A stretch of 64,000 nt of DNA from Enterobacteriaceae endosymbiont of Donacia thalassina. Its GTDB lineage: Bacteria; Pseudomonadota; Gammaproteobacteria; Enterobacterales; Enterobacteriaceae. Made by a program: the position numbers and the translations under genes. Location: assembly GCF_012568245.1 (NCBI RefSeq), contig NZ_CP046188.1:188233-252232 (forward strand). Direction: 5' to 3'. Under the pieces are notes generated by a model. It did not search any database and was not told the DNA's origin. It was given only the letters and a program-made list of their open reading frames with translations. Below, in pieces: positions 18,959 to 27,818 of this stretch; positions within the stretch are counted from its first letter, which is position 1, and every line of letters starts with the position of its first letter.

Positions 18959-20398
18959 CTAAAAATTTTTTCTAATATTTAACCATCCTAAATATAATAT
19001 TATAAATATAATTGGTAAAACATAAACTGTTGCATATGTCCCATCAGGATAATTTAAAAAAATTAATATACACATAAAAAAAAGAAATGTTAAAGTTAAC
19101 CATGTAGTAAAAGGTGCTCCCGGCATTTTATAATCAATTTTTTTAATTTTTCCTTGATTTATTGCTTTTCTTAATTGTATCTGACAGATTAAAATAAAAA
19201 TCCATGAAATTATAACAAATAAAGATGCTAAATTTAAAAAAATTTCAAAAATCTTATTAGGAAAAAGATAATTTATATATATTCCAATAATATAAATAAA
19301 AAGTGTTGATATTATACTAGTATAAGGTACTTTATTTTTATTCATATATCCCAATATTTTAGGTGCTACCCCATCTAAAGCCATAGAACGTAAAATTCTA
19401 CCCACTGAATATAATCCTGAATTTAAACTTGAAAGTGCTGCAGTAATAATTATAAAATTCATAATATTATTAATATAAGGTATACCTAAAATATGTAAAA
19501 AAGTTACAAAAGGGCTTTCATATCTCTTATATAAAGATAATGGTAATAATAATATTAATAAAGATATAGAACCTATATATAAAAACATAATTCTCCAAAA
19601 AACACTATTAATAACTTTTGGTAAAATTATTTTAGGATTTTTACATTCTTCTGAAGTTATACCAATTAATTCTATAGAAGCAAAAGAAAATATAACTCCT
19701 TGAGTCAATAATATTGACTGCCACATCCCATGAGGAAAAATATTATATTTACCATTTTTATTAAAAAAATTATGTGCCAATATAATTGGTTTTTTTAAAA
19801 AATAATGAAAATGAAAAATATATTTATTAAATAACAAAAATATACCTATAATAATAAAAATTATTATTGATAATACTTTAATAAAAGATAACCAAAATTC
19901 TATCTCAGCAAACCATTTTACTCCAATAATATTGATTATTCCTATAATAAATATAGTAATTAATGAAAATAACCATTGGGGAATGTGATTAAATAAATAC
20001 CAATAACGCATATATAATGAAATTGCTGTAATATCTACAATCCCAGTCATAACCCAATTCATAAAATATATCCAACCAGAAAAATATCCCGCTTTTATTC
20101 CTAAAAATTCTCTAGAATATGAAATAAAGCTTCCACTAGAAGGTCTATATGAAATTAATTCGCCTAATGCTCTCATTATAAAAAAACAAAAAAAACCACA
20201 TATTAAATAAATAATAATTAATAAAGGACCTATAATTTTTAAACGATTACTTGAACCTAAAAATAATCCAGAACCTATTGTCCCACCTATAGCAATCATT
20301 TGTATTTGACGACTACTCATAACTTTATTATATTCAATTTTTTGTAATTGATTTTTTTTTTCATTATTTATTATAATGTTCCTTTTTTTTTTATTCAT
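18959..20398 (-). CDS. ansP: L-asparagine permease (amino acid transporter, APC family)
   Basis: This is a 12-helix inner-membrane amino acid:proton symporter. The 479 residues follow E. coli AnsP closely: IQMIAIGGTIGSGLFLG in helix 1, ALGELISYRPSSGSFISY in helix 2, FMNWVMTGIVDITAISLYM, and the loop LSSLNSGLYSVGRILRSMA. The conserved NYPDGTYATV segment lies in the last helices. These stretches are more like AnsP than LysP, AroP or PheP, so asparagine is the best substrate call. An AGGAAG ribosome site lies six bases upstream. It stands alone between corA and sucA. In a symbiont it probably imports host asparagine as a nitrogen source; that role is inference. Confidence 0.88.
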   Translation of the reverse strand: MNKKKRNIIINNEKKNQLQKIEYNKVMSSRQIQMIAIGGTIGSGLFLGSSNRLKIIGPLLIIIYLICGFFCFFIMRALGELISYRPSSGSFISYSREFLGIKAGYFSGWIYFMNWVMTGIVDITAISLYMRYWYLFNHIPQWLFSLITIFIIGIINIIGVKWFAEIEFWLSFIKVLSIIIFIIIGIFLLFNKYIFHFHYFLKKPIILAHNFFNKNGKYNIFPHGMWQSILLTQGVIFSFASIELIGITSEECKNPKIILPKVINSVFWRIMFLYIGSISLLILLLPLSLYKRYESPFVTFLHILGIPYINNIMNFIIITAALSSLNSGLYSVGRILRSMALDGVAPKILGYMNKNKVPYTSIISTLFIYIIGIYINYLFPNKIFEIFLNLASLFVIISWIFILICQIQLRKAINQGKIKKIDYKMPGAPFTTWLTLTFLFFMCILIFLNYPDGTYATVYVLPIIFIILYLGWLNIRKNF

Positions 20399-20734
20399 TG
20401 TTCTTCCTAATTTAAACTATAATAATTATATTATTTTTTATAATTTTAATAATTTTAATAGAAGAATATAATTTTTTTAAGCATATTTTTAGAAAAAAAT
20501 ATCAAGTAATTGTTAAAAATCTATTAATATTTATTAATATTAATTTTGTTAAAAAAATTTTATTTATATAATTATTTATTATAAATAAAATTTTTAAAAT
20601 TAATATAAAAAACTAATTATTTTAAAAATTTTACAAAAATATATTTATAAATTATATTTTATATATATTGATATATATTTTTTTATTAATATCAACATAT
20701 AATAAATATTATCTTATTAAAATAAGAGATTATA
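20399..20734. other. Divergent intergenic region between ansP and sucA, no gene
   Basis: These 336 bases are almost pure A and T and hold no credible gene or RNA. Two dyads are visible: a 15-bp perfect inverted repeat with arms 20586-20600 and 20619-20633, and TTGATAT (20668-20674) paired with ATATCAA (20689-20695). A TATAAT hexamer at 20698-20703 lies just before the sucA ribosome site AAGAGA. Promoters for both genes must lie here, but base composition makes any specific call unsafe. In E. coli the sdh genes precede sucA; no trace of them was seen. Confidence 0.6.
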
Positions 20735-23437
20735 ATGAATAATTATTACTTTAAAAAAAATATTTTATATGAAAATATTTTATATATTGAAAAATTATAT
20801 AAAAATTTTTTGATTAATCCTAATTCTTTAGAAGAAGAATGGATTAAAATTTTTATAAATTTTCAAAAAAAAAATAAGGATTTAGATAAAAATAATCAAT
20901 TAAAAAATAAAGATTTTTATAAAAAAAAAATTTTAAAAATAAAAATTAATCAATTAATAAATAATTTTAGAATTTTAGGACATTATTATGCAAATATAAA
21001 TCCTTTAACTTTAAATAAAAAAAAATTGAGTAATATTTTACAATTAAAAAATTATCAAATTAATAAAAAAGATTATAAAAAAAAAATTAAATTAAATTTA
21101 TTTTTAAAAAATGAAACAATAATTGATATTCATCGTTTTTTTCGAAAAAAATATTGTACTTCTATAGGTATAGAATATTACCATTTATTAGATAATGAAA
21201 AAAAATGGATACAAGAAAATATAGAACTAAAACAATATAATTTTAAATCTAAAGAAAAAAAAATTTTTTTAGAAGAATTAATTGCTGCTGAAATTTTTGA
21301 AAAAAATATAGGAAAAAAATTTCCAGGTGCCAAAAGATTTTCTTTGGAAGGTTGTGATGTTTTAATACCCTTAATAAAAGAAATAATACGTTATTCAAGT
21401 AAATTAGAAAAAAAAACAAAAAAAATAATTTTTAGCATGGCACATAGAGGTAGATTAAATTTTTTAGTAAATATAATGGGTAAAAAAATTAAAAATATAA
21501 TTAATGAATTTTCAAATATTTTTCCAGAAAAAAATAATATAGACGATGTAAAATATCATTTGGGTTATTCTTCTTTAATTAAAATTAATAAAGAAAAAAT
21601 AGAATTACAATTAGCATTTAATCCTTCTCATTTAGAAATTATTAATAGTATTACTATGGGTATTACTAGATTACAAAATGATTTATTAAAGGAAAAAAAT
21701 ATTAATAATGTTAATATTTTACCTATAAATATACATGGTGATGCATCTTTTAGTGGTCAGGGAATAATACAAGAAATTTTAAATTTATCTCAAACTAGAG
21801 GATATGGAGTTAATGGTACTATTCATATTATTATTAATAACCAAATTGGGTTTACTACTTCAAAAATTATTGATATGAGGTCTAGTTATTATTGTACTGA
21901 TATAGCAAAAATGATTCAATGTCCTATTTTTCATGTAAATTCAGATAATTTAGAAAGTGTTATATTTATCACAAGATTAGCAATTAACTATAGAAATATC
22001 TTTCATAAAGATGTTTTCATAGATTTAGTATCATATAGAAGACATGGACATAATGAAATGGATGATCCATTTATAACACAACCATTAATGTATAATATTA
22101 TTAGAAACCATAAAAAAATACAAGATTTATATTTTAATCAATTATTATTAGAAAATAATATAAATAATCAAAAAAAGAAAAATTTATATAAAAAATATCA
22201 AATTTTATTTGATAAAAATGATTTTTTTACTAAAACATGTTTTTTTATCAAAAAAAAATCTAAAATTTTAAAAAATAAAAATATAAAAATTGATGAATTA
22301 AAAAAATTACTTTTTAAAATTAGTGATTTACCTAAAAATTTTAATATTCATCCTCGAGTAAAAAAAATTTATTTAGATAGAATTAGTATGAGTAAAGAAG
22401 AAAAAAAAATAGATTGGGGTACAGCTGAGAATTTAGCTTATGCAAATATTTTAACTCAAGGAATATCTTGTCGTTTATCAGGAGAAGATGTTAAAAGAGG
22501 TACTTTTGCTCATAGACATGCTGTAATATATGATCAACATAGTGGTAATTCATATATACCTTTAAAAAATATTAATTTACAACAAGGTAAATTTTATATT
22601 TATAATTCTATTTTATCAGAAGAAGCAGTTTTAGGGTTTGAATATGGTTATTCTTTAAATAATATAAATACTATTACAATATGGGAAGCCCAATTTGGTG
22701 ATTTTATTAATGGAGCACAAATTATTATAGATCAATTTATTAGTTCAGGAGAAATAAAATGGAATTATAAAAGTGGATTAATAATTATACTTCCACATGG
22801 ATATGAAGGACAAGGACCTGAACATTCTTCTTCAAGAATAGAAAGATTTTTACAACTATGTGCTAAAAATAATATGAAAATTTGTATTCCTTCCAATGCA
22901 TCACAAATATATTTTTTATTATGTGAACAAGCTTTTAATCAAATAAAAAAACCACTTATTATAATTTCACCAAAATCTCTTTTAAGACATCCATTAGCAT
23001 GTTCTTCTTTAAAAAATTTTGTAAATAATTATTTTAAATTAATTATAGATGAATCAGACATAAAAATTAACATTGAAAATATTGAATATATTGTTTTCTG
23101 TTCTGGAAAAATATATTATGATTTATTAGAACAGAAGAATTATTTAAAAAATAATAATATTATTTTAATTAGAATAGAACAATTATATCCATTTCCAAAA
23201 AAAGAATTAAAAAAAATATTTCAAAAATATATAAAAATAAAAAAAATTTTTTGGTGTCAAGAAGAACCAAAAAACCAAGGAGCATGGATATATATTCATG
23301 AATGTTTTAAAAATAAATTAGATTTTAATATTAATTATATTGGAAGAAATAAATCTCCTTCTCCTTCAACAGGATATCTTTCTATTCATAAAAAACAACA
23401 AAAAAAAATAATAGATTCTGTTTTTAATATTATATAA
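20735..23437 (+). CDS. sucA: 2-oxoglutarate dehydrogenase E1 component
   Basis: SucA is the thiamine-diphosphate E1 of the 2-oxoglutarate dehydrogenase complex, which makes succinyl-CoA and NADH. The 900 residues compare with 933 in E. coli; the shortening is mainly in the variable N-terminal linker. Recognisable blocks are RFSLEGCDVLIPL, MAHRGRLNFLVN, the thiamine motif beginning IHGDASFSGQG, YRRHGHNEMDDP, and SHLE and ISPKSLLRHP-type segments. sucB follows 24 bases downstream. No sucC, sucD or sdh genes are adjacent, so the complex probably serves to provide succinyl-CoA for methionine and lysine synthesis rather than a full TCA cycle. Confidence 0.97.
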   Translation: MNNYYFKKNILYENILYIEKLYKNFLINPNSLEEEWIKIFINFQKKNKDLDKNNQLKNKDFYKKKILKIKINQLINNFRILGHYYANINPLTLNKKKLSNILQLKNYQINKKDYKKKIKLNLFLKNETIIDIHRFFRKKYCTSIGIEYYHLLDNEKKWIQENIELKQYNFKSKEKKIFLEELIAAEIFEKNIGKKFPGAKRFSLEGCDVLIPLIKEIIRYSSKLEKKTKKIIFSMAHRGRLNFLVNIMGKKIKNIINEFSNIFPEKNNIDDVKYHLGYSSLIKINKEKIELQLAFNPSHLEIINSITMGITRLQNDLLKEKNINNVNILPINIHGDASFSGQGIIQEILNLSQTRGYGVNGTIHIIINNQIGFTTSKIIDMRSSYYCTDIAKMIQCPIFHVNSDNLESVIFITRLAINYRNIFHKDVFIDLVSYRRHGHNEMDDPFITQPLMYNIIRNHKKIQDLYFNQLLLENNINNQKKKNLYKKYQILFDKNDFFTKTCFFIKKKSKILKNKNIKIDELKKLLFKISDLPKNFNIHPRVKKIYLDRISMSKEEKKIDWGTAENLAYANILTQGISCRLSGEDVKRGTFAHRHAVIYDQHSGNSYIPLKNINLQQGKFYIYNSILSEEAVLGFEYGYSLNNINTITIWEAQFGDFINGAQIIIDQFISSGEIKWNYKSGLIIILPHGYEGQGPEHSSSRIERFLQLCAKNNMKICIPSNASQIYFLLCEQAFNQIKKPLIIISPKSLLRHPLACSSLKNFVNNYFKLIIDESDIKINIENIEYIVFCSGKIYYDLLEQKNYLKNNNIILIRIEQLYPFPKKELKKIFQKYIKIKKIFWCQEEPKNQGAWIYIHECFKNKLDFNINYIGRNKSPSPSTGYLSIHKKQQKKIIDSVFNII

Positions 23438-23461
23438 GAAATTAATTTATAAGGATAAAAA

Positions 23462-24604
23462 ATGGATAATATTAATATTATTGTTCCTGAATTACCTGAA
23501 TCAATAAATAATGCAATTATAATTCAATGGTATAAAAAACCAGGAGAAAAAGTAAAAATTGATGATATTCTTCTAGAATTAGAAACAGATAAAGTAGTAT
23601 TAGAAATTCCTTCAACTATTGATGGTTTTTTAGAAAAAATTTTAGTAAAAACAGGAGAAAAAGTAAAATCACAACAAATTATTGGAATTTTAAAAAAGGA
23701 AAAATTTTTAAAAAATCAAGAAAATAATAATAAAAATATTACAAAACTTAATAATACTGTTATTAATCAAAAAAAAATATTAAATAAATTAAATGATTTT
23801 AGTCCTTCTCTTAGAAGAAATATAAAAAAAAACAACCTTTTATTAGATAAAATAAATAATTTGAATAATCTAGAAAATATTAAAAAAAATGAAGAAAAAA
23901 TTTTAAAAAATAATGATACTGAAAAAAAAGAAATGAGTCCAATAAGAAAATATATTTCTAAAAAATTAATGGATTCTAAAAATAATACTGTTATGTTGAC
24001 AACTTTTAACGAAGTTAATATGAAAAAAATTGTTAAGATAAAAAATAACTATAAAAATTTTATTTTGGAAAATTATAATATTAAATTAGGATTTACATCT
24101 TTTCATGTTAAAGCTGTTACACAAGCATTACAATCATTTAAAAAAATTAATGCATTTATTGATGGAGAAAATATTATTTACAATAATTTTTATAATATAA
24201 ATATTGCAATTGCAACAGAAAGAGGATTAGTTGCTCCTGTTATATATAATACAAATAAATTATCATTAATAGATATTGAAAAAAAAATCAAAAAATTAAT
24301 ATTAAAAAGTAATAAAAATAAATTATCTATCAAAGACTTAGTTAGTGGTACATTTACAATCACTAACGGAGGTGTTTTTGGATCTTTAATGTCTACACCT
24401 ATTATTAATCCACCACAAAGTGCTATTTTAGGAATGCATGTTATTAAAGAAAGACCTATTGTTTTAAATAATAAAATATGCATCATGCCTATGATGTATT
24501 TAGCATTATCATATGATCATCGTTTAATAGATGGTAAAGATGCTATAGGTTTTCTTATGTTGGTAAAAACATTATTAGAAGATCCTATAAAATTATTTTT
24601 ATAA
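23462..24604 (+). CDS. sucB: 2-oxoglutarate dehydrogenase E2 (dihydrolipoyl succinyltransferase)
   Basis: SucB transfers the succinyl group to CoA within the 2-oxoglutarate dehydrogenase complex. The 380 residues compare with 404 in E. coli. The lipoyl domain (1-80) has its lipoyl-lysine at Lys44 ([10 protein letters not shown]). The catalytic domain (about 155-380) ends with [12 protein letters not shown], holding catalytic His353 and Asp357. The region for the E3-binding domain (about 113-150) begins with [13 protein letters not shown], but the glycine-rich signature (GTGVGGRLTREDV in E. coli) is replaced by Asn, Lys and Glu residues. An AAGGA ribosome site precedes the start, and a strong terminator follows the stop. 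Confidence 0.96.
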   Translation: MDNINIIVPELPESINNAIIIQWYKKPGEKVKIDDILLELETDKVVLEIPSTIDGFLEKILVKTGEKVKSQQIIGILKKEKFLKNQENNNKNITKLNNTVINQKKILNKLNDFSPSLRRNIKKNNLLLDKINNLNNLENIKKNEEKILKNNDTEKKEMSPIRKYISKKLMDSKNNTVMLTTFNEVNMKKIVKIKNNYKNFILENYNIKLGFTSFHVKAVTQALQSFKKINAFIDGENIIYNNFYNINIAIATERGLVAPVIYNTNKLSLIDIEKKIKKLILKSNKNKLSIKDLVSGTFTITNGGVFGSLMSTPIINPPQSAILGMHVIKERPIVLNNKICIMPMMYLALSYDHRLIDGKDAIGFLMLVKTLLEDPIKLFL

Positions 24605-24626
24605 CTTTAAATAAAGTTATTTTTTT
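24601..24626 (+). terminator. Intrinsic terminator of sucAB
   Basis: An 8-bp perfect stem (24601-24608 ATAACTTT and 24613-24620 AAAGTTAT) with an AAAT loop is followed directly by a run of T through 24626. The stem overlaps the sucB stop codon. This is the clearest classical rho-independent terminator in the window. Confidence 0.8.
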
Positions 24627-24734
24627 AATATTTTATTTTTATAAAAAATTTATTTTTATAAAAATCTATATTTAAAATATTTACATGTTTTTAAAAAAAA
24701 ATTAATAAATATTTAAAAAATCTAAGGATTTATA

Positions 24735-26303
24735 ATGTTAAATGTTATTGATTTATCAAGATTACAATTTGCATTAACAGCAATGTACCATTTTATATTT
24801 GTACCATTAACGTTAGGACTTTCTTTTTTATTAGCTATAATGGAAACATTATATATTTTATCTAAAAATAAAATATATAGAGATATGACCCAATTTTGGG
24901 GAAAATTATTTGGAATTAATTTTGCTTTAGGAATAGTAACTGGATTAACAATGGAATTTCAATTTGGAACAAATTGGGCTTATTATTCTCATTATGTAGG
25001 AGATATTTTTGGTGCTCCATTAGCAATAGAAGGTTTAGTAGCATTTTTTTTAGAATCAACTTTTGTTGGACTATTTTTTTTAGGTTGGGATCGTTTAAAT
25101 AAAATACAACATTTATTTGTAACATGGTGTGTTGCTTTAGGATCAAATCTTTCTGCTCTTTGGATTTTAATTGCTAACGGATGGATGCAAAATCCTATTG
25201 CATCTTCTTTTAATTATCAAAATATGCGTATGGAAATGAATAATTTTTGGAAATTAATTTTTAATCCTATTGCTCAAGTAAAATTTCTTCATACTGTAAC
25301 AGCCGGGTATACGACAGGTTCAATATTTATTATTGGGATTAGTGCATATTATATTTTAAAAAAAAGGGATATAGAATTTTCTAAAAAATCTATAATTATT
25401 GCTTCTTGTTTTGGTTTATTTTCAATTATTTCAGTAATTATATTAGGTGATGAATCAGGATATCAATTAAGTAATACTCAAAAAACTAAATTAGCAGCTA
25501 TTGAAGCTGAATGGGAAACACAAAAAGCACCTGCATCATTTAATATTATATGTTTACCTAATCAAAATAAAGAATTAAATAGATTCTCTATAAAAATTCC
25601 ATATATATTAGGAATAATTGCAACGCGATCTGTTCATTTACCTATTTTAGGTATAAAAAATTTAATAAAAAATAATGAGTTAAAAATTAAAAAAGGATTA
25701 AAAGCATTAATTGCACTTGAAAAAATTAAAAATGGAAATATTAAATTATATAATATTAAAATATTTAATAAATATAAAAAATATTTAGGATATGGTTTTT
25801 TATTTAAACAATATTATAATAATATTTATAATGTAAATCGTTTACAAATAAAAAGAGTAGCTAAAAATTCTATTCCAATAATAAGTCCTTTATTTTTCTC
25901 TTTTAGAATTATGGTTTTATCTAGTTTTATTTTACTTATTGTATTAATAATAGTTTTTATTTCGATTATTATACAAAATAATATTGAAAAAAAAAAATAC
26001 TTATTAAAAACATGTTTATATATAATACCTTTACCATGGATCGCATCTGAATCAGGATGGTTTATTGCTGAATATGGCAGACAACCATGGGCTATAAAAG
26101 AAATATTACCAACATACATGGCTGGGTCTTCTTTACAATTTACGGAAGTATTATTTTCAATAATAATAATTTTTATTTTTTATACAATTTTATTAATAAT
26201 AGAATTATATTTAATATATAAAATATCTAGTATAGGACCAAGTTTTTTAAAAACTGGTAAATATTTTTTTGAGAAAAATCTTAAAAATAAAAAAATTAAT
26301 TAG
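24735..26303 (+). CDS. cydA: Cytochrome bd-I ubiquinol oxidase subunit I
   Basis: CydA carries haems b558, b595 and d and oxidises ubiquinol, reducing oxygen with high affinity in the inner membrane. Its 522 residues equal the E. coli length. Haem ligands are visible: His19 (LTAMYHF), the His in VKFLHTVTAGY near 186, and the Met in FSFRIMV near 393. GDESGYQ and the long Q-loop that binds quinol are present. It is followed by cydB after 9 bases and then by cydX. An AAGGA ribosome site is present. A high-affinity oxidase suggests respiration in oxygen-poor host tissue. Confidence 0.97.
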   Translation: MLNVIDLSRLQFALTAMYHFIFVPLTLGLSFLLAIMETLYILSKNKIYRDMTQFWGKLFGINFALGIVTGLTMEFQFGTNWAYYSHYVGDIFGAPLAIEGLVAFFLESTFVGLFFLGWDRLNKIQHLFVTWCVALGSNLSALWILIANGWMQNPIASSFNYQNMRMEMNNFWKLIFNPIAQVKFLHTVTAGYTTGSIFIIGISAYYILKKRDIEFSKKSIIIASCFGLFSIISVIILGDESGYQLSNTQKTKLAAIEAEWETQKAPASFNIICLPNQNKELNRFSIKIPYILGIIATRSVHLPILGIKNLIKNNELKIKKGLKALIALEKIKNGNIKLYNIKIFNKYKKYLGYGFLFKQYYNNIYNVNRLQIKRVAKNSIPIISPLFFSFRIMVLSSFILLIVLIIVFISIIIQNNIEKKKYLLKTCLYIIPLPWIASESGWFIAEYGRQPWAIKEILPTYMAGSSLQFTEVLFSIIIIFIFYTILLIIELYLIYKISSIGPSFLKTGKYFFEKNLKNKKIN

Positions 26304-26312
26304 GTTATTTAA

Positions 26313-27458
26313 ATGTTAAATTATGAATTTTTACGTTTAATTTGGTCAATAATAATTGGTATATTAATTACAGGATTTATTATTACTGATGGATTAGATA
26401 TGGGAGTTGGTATTTTATTATTTATAATAGGAAAAAATAATATTGAACGTAGAATAATGATAAATACTATAGCTCCTCATTGGGATGGTAATCAAGTATG
26501 GCTAATTACAACTGGAGGAGCATTATTTGCTGCATGGCCTATTGTTTATGCAATAATGTTTTCACATTTCTATATAGCAATGATATTATTATTAATATCA
26601 TTATTTTTAAGACCTGTAGGTTTTGAATATCGTTCTAAAATTAAAAATAGAATATGGCAAATAATCTGTGATTTATGCATTTCGATAGGAAGTATTATAC
26701 CCCCTGCTATTATTGGAATAATATTAGGAAATATATTTAAAGGTATTCCATTTTATATCGATAAATATTATTTTATTCATTCTAAGGAAAATTTTTCTAA
26801 ATTATTTAATTTATCTAGTATTATTATCAGTATAACAACTATAATTTTATTTATAAACCATGCTGCATCTTATTTACAAATTAGAATACAAGATGTTAAA
26901 ATGAACAATCGATTAAATTTTATTTTAAAATTATCTTCTATATTATTAATAATATTTTTTATTTTATCATTAATAAATGTTTTATTTTTTACAAAAGGAT
27001 ATAAAATTAATAATATTCTTCATCATAAAACAAATATTATTTTTGAAAATAATAATAATATATTATATGAAAAAAAAGCATGGATGTCTAATTTCCAAAA
27101 TCATATATATTTATATTTAATACCATTATTAAGTATAATTTTCCCATTTTTAACATTTTTATCATCTACATATAAAAAAATAATAATAACATTTTTATGT
27201 TCTTCCTTAACTATTATTAGTATCCTATTAACTATAGGAATTATAATGTTTCCTTTTATTATTCCTTCAAGTATAAAATATTATCAAAGTTTAACTATTT
27301 GGAATTCTACATCTAGTCAATTAACATTAAATATAATGTTATATGTAGTTATTATATTCATGCCTATTGTATTATTTTATACTTTTTGGTGTTATAAAAA
27401 AATGTTTTTTTATCTTAATAAAGAAAAAATTAAAAAAAAATCTGATTTTTATTATTAA
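26313..27458 (+). CDS. cydB: Cytochrome bd-I ubiquinol oxidase subunit II
   Basis: CydB is the second large membrane subunit of cytochrome bd oxidase, structurally similar to CydA but without redox haems in most models. The 381 residues compare with 379 in E. coli. Landmarks are GFIITDGLDMGVGILL near the N-terminus, APHWDGNQVWLITTGGALFAAWP, LRPVGFEYRSK, and the C-terminal LTIWNSTSSQLTLNIM. Eight or nine hydrophobic helices can be traced. An AGGTT-type ribosome site lies upstream. It forms an operon with cydA and cydX. Confidence 0.97.
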   Translation: MLNYEFLRLIWSIIIGILITGFIITDGLDMGVGILLFIIGKNNIERRIMINTIAPHWDGNQVWLITTGGALFAAWPIVYAIMFSHFYIAMILLLISLFLRPVGFEYRSKIKNRIWQIICDLCISIGSIIPPAIIGIILGNIFKGIPFYIDKYYFIHSKENFSKLFNLSSIIISITTIILFINHAASYLQIRIQDVKMNNRLNFILKLSSILLIIFFILSLINVLFFTKGYKINNILHHKTNIIFENNNNILYEKKAWMSNFQNHIYLYLIPLLSIIFPFLTFLSSTYKKIIITFLCSSLTIISILLTIGIIMFPFIIPSSIKYYQSLTIWNSTSSQLTLNIMLYVVIIFMPIVLFYTFWCYKKMFFYLNKEKIKKKSDFYY

Positions 27459-27492
27459 AAATAATTATAAATTTAACAATGGATAAAAATAA

Positions 27493-27582
27493 ATGTGGTA
27501 TTTAATATGGTTATTAATAATGTTTTTTTCATGTAGCTTAACTATTTTAATATCTTTAAAAAAAGAATATAGAAAAACATAA
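27493..27582 (+). CDS. cydX: CydX, small subunit of cytochrome bd-I oxidase
   Basis: This 29-residue gene is too short for most gene finders. It starts MWYLIWLLIM, matching the MWYFAWILGT start of E. coli CydX (37 residues). It forms a single transmembrane helix (about 2-22) and ends with a charged KKEYRKT tail. CydX is needed for assembly or stability of the CydAB complex. It lies 34 bases after the cydB stop, as in E. coli, and a GGATAA sequence about eight bases upstream can serve as ribosome site. The C-terminal half of the E. coli protein, which is dispensable in part, is shortened. Confidence 0.9.
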   Translation: MWYLIWLLIMFFSCSLTILISLKKEYRKT

Positions 27583-27818
27583 AAAATATATTTTATTATA
27601 AAATAATAAATAAAATGGCTAATTTATTTTTTTAAATAAAAATGTTACAATTAATAATATTAAGTTTTCAGTTTATATATTAAAAAATAATATAATAATT
27701 AATATTAAATTCTAATATTAATTGATGTATATAATAAATATTAATTAAAATTGATTGACTTAAAATGGATTTTTTTTATATTTTATTTAAATATAAAATT
27801 ATTATATACTTAATAAAG

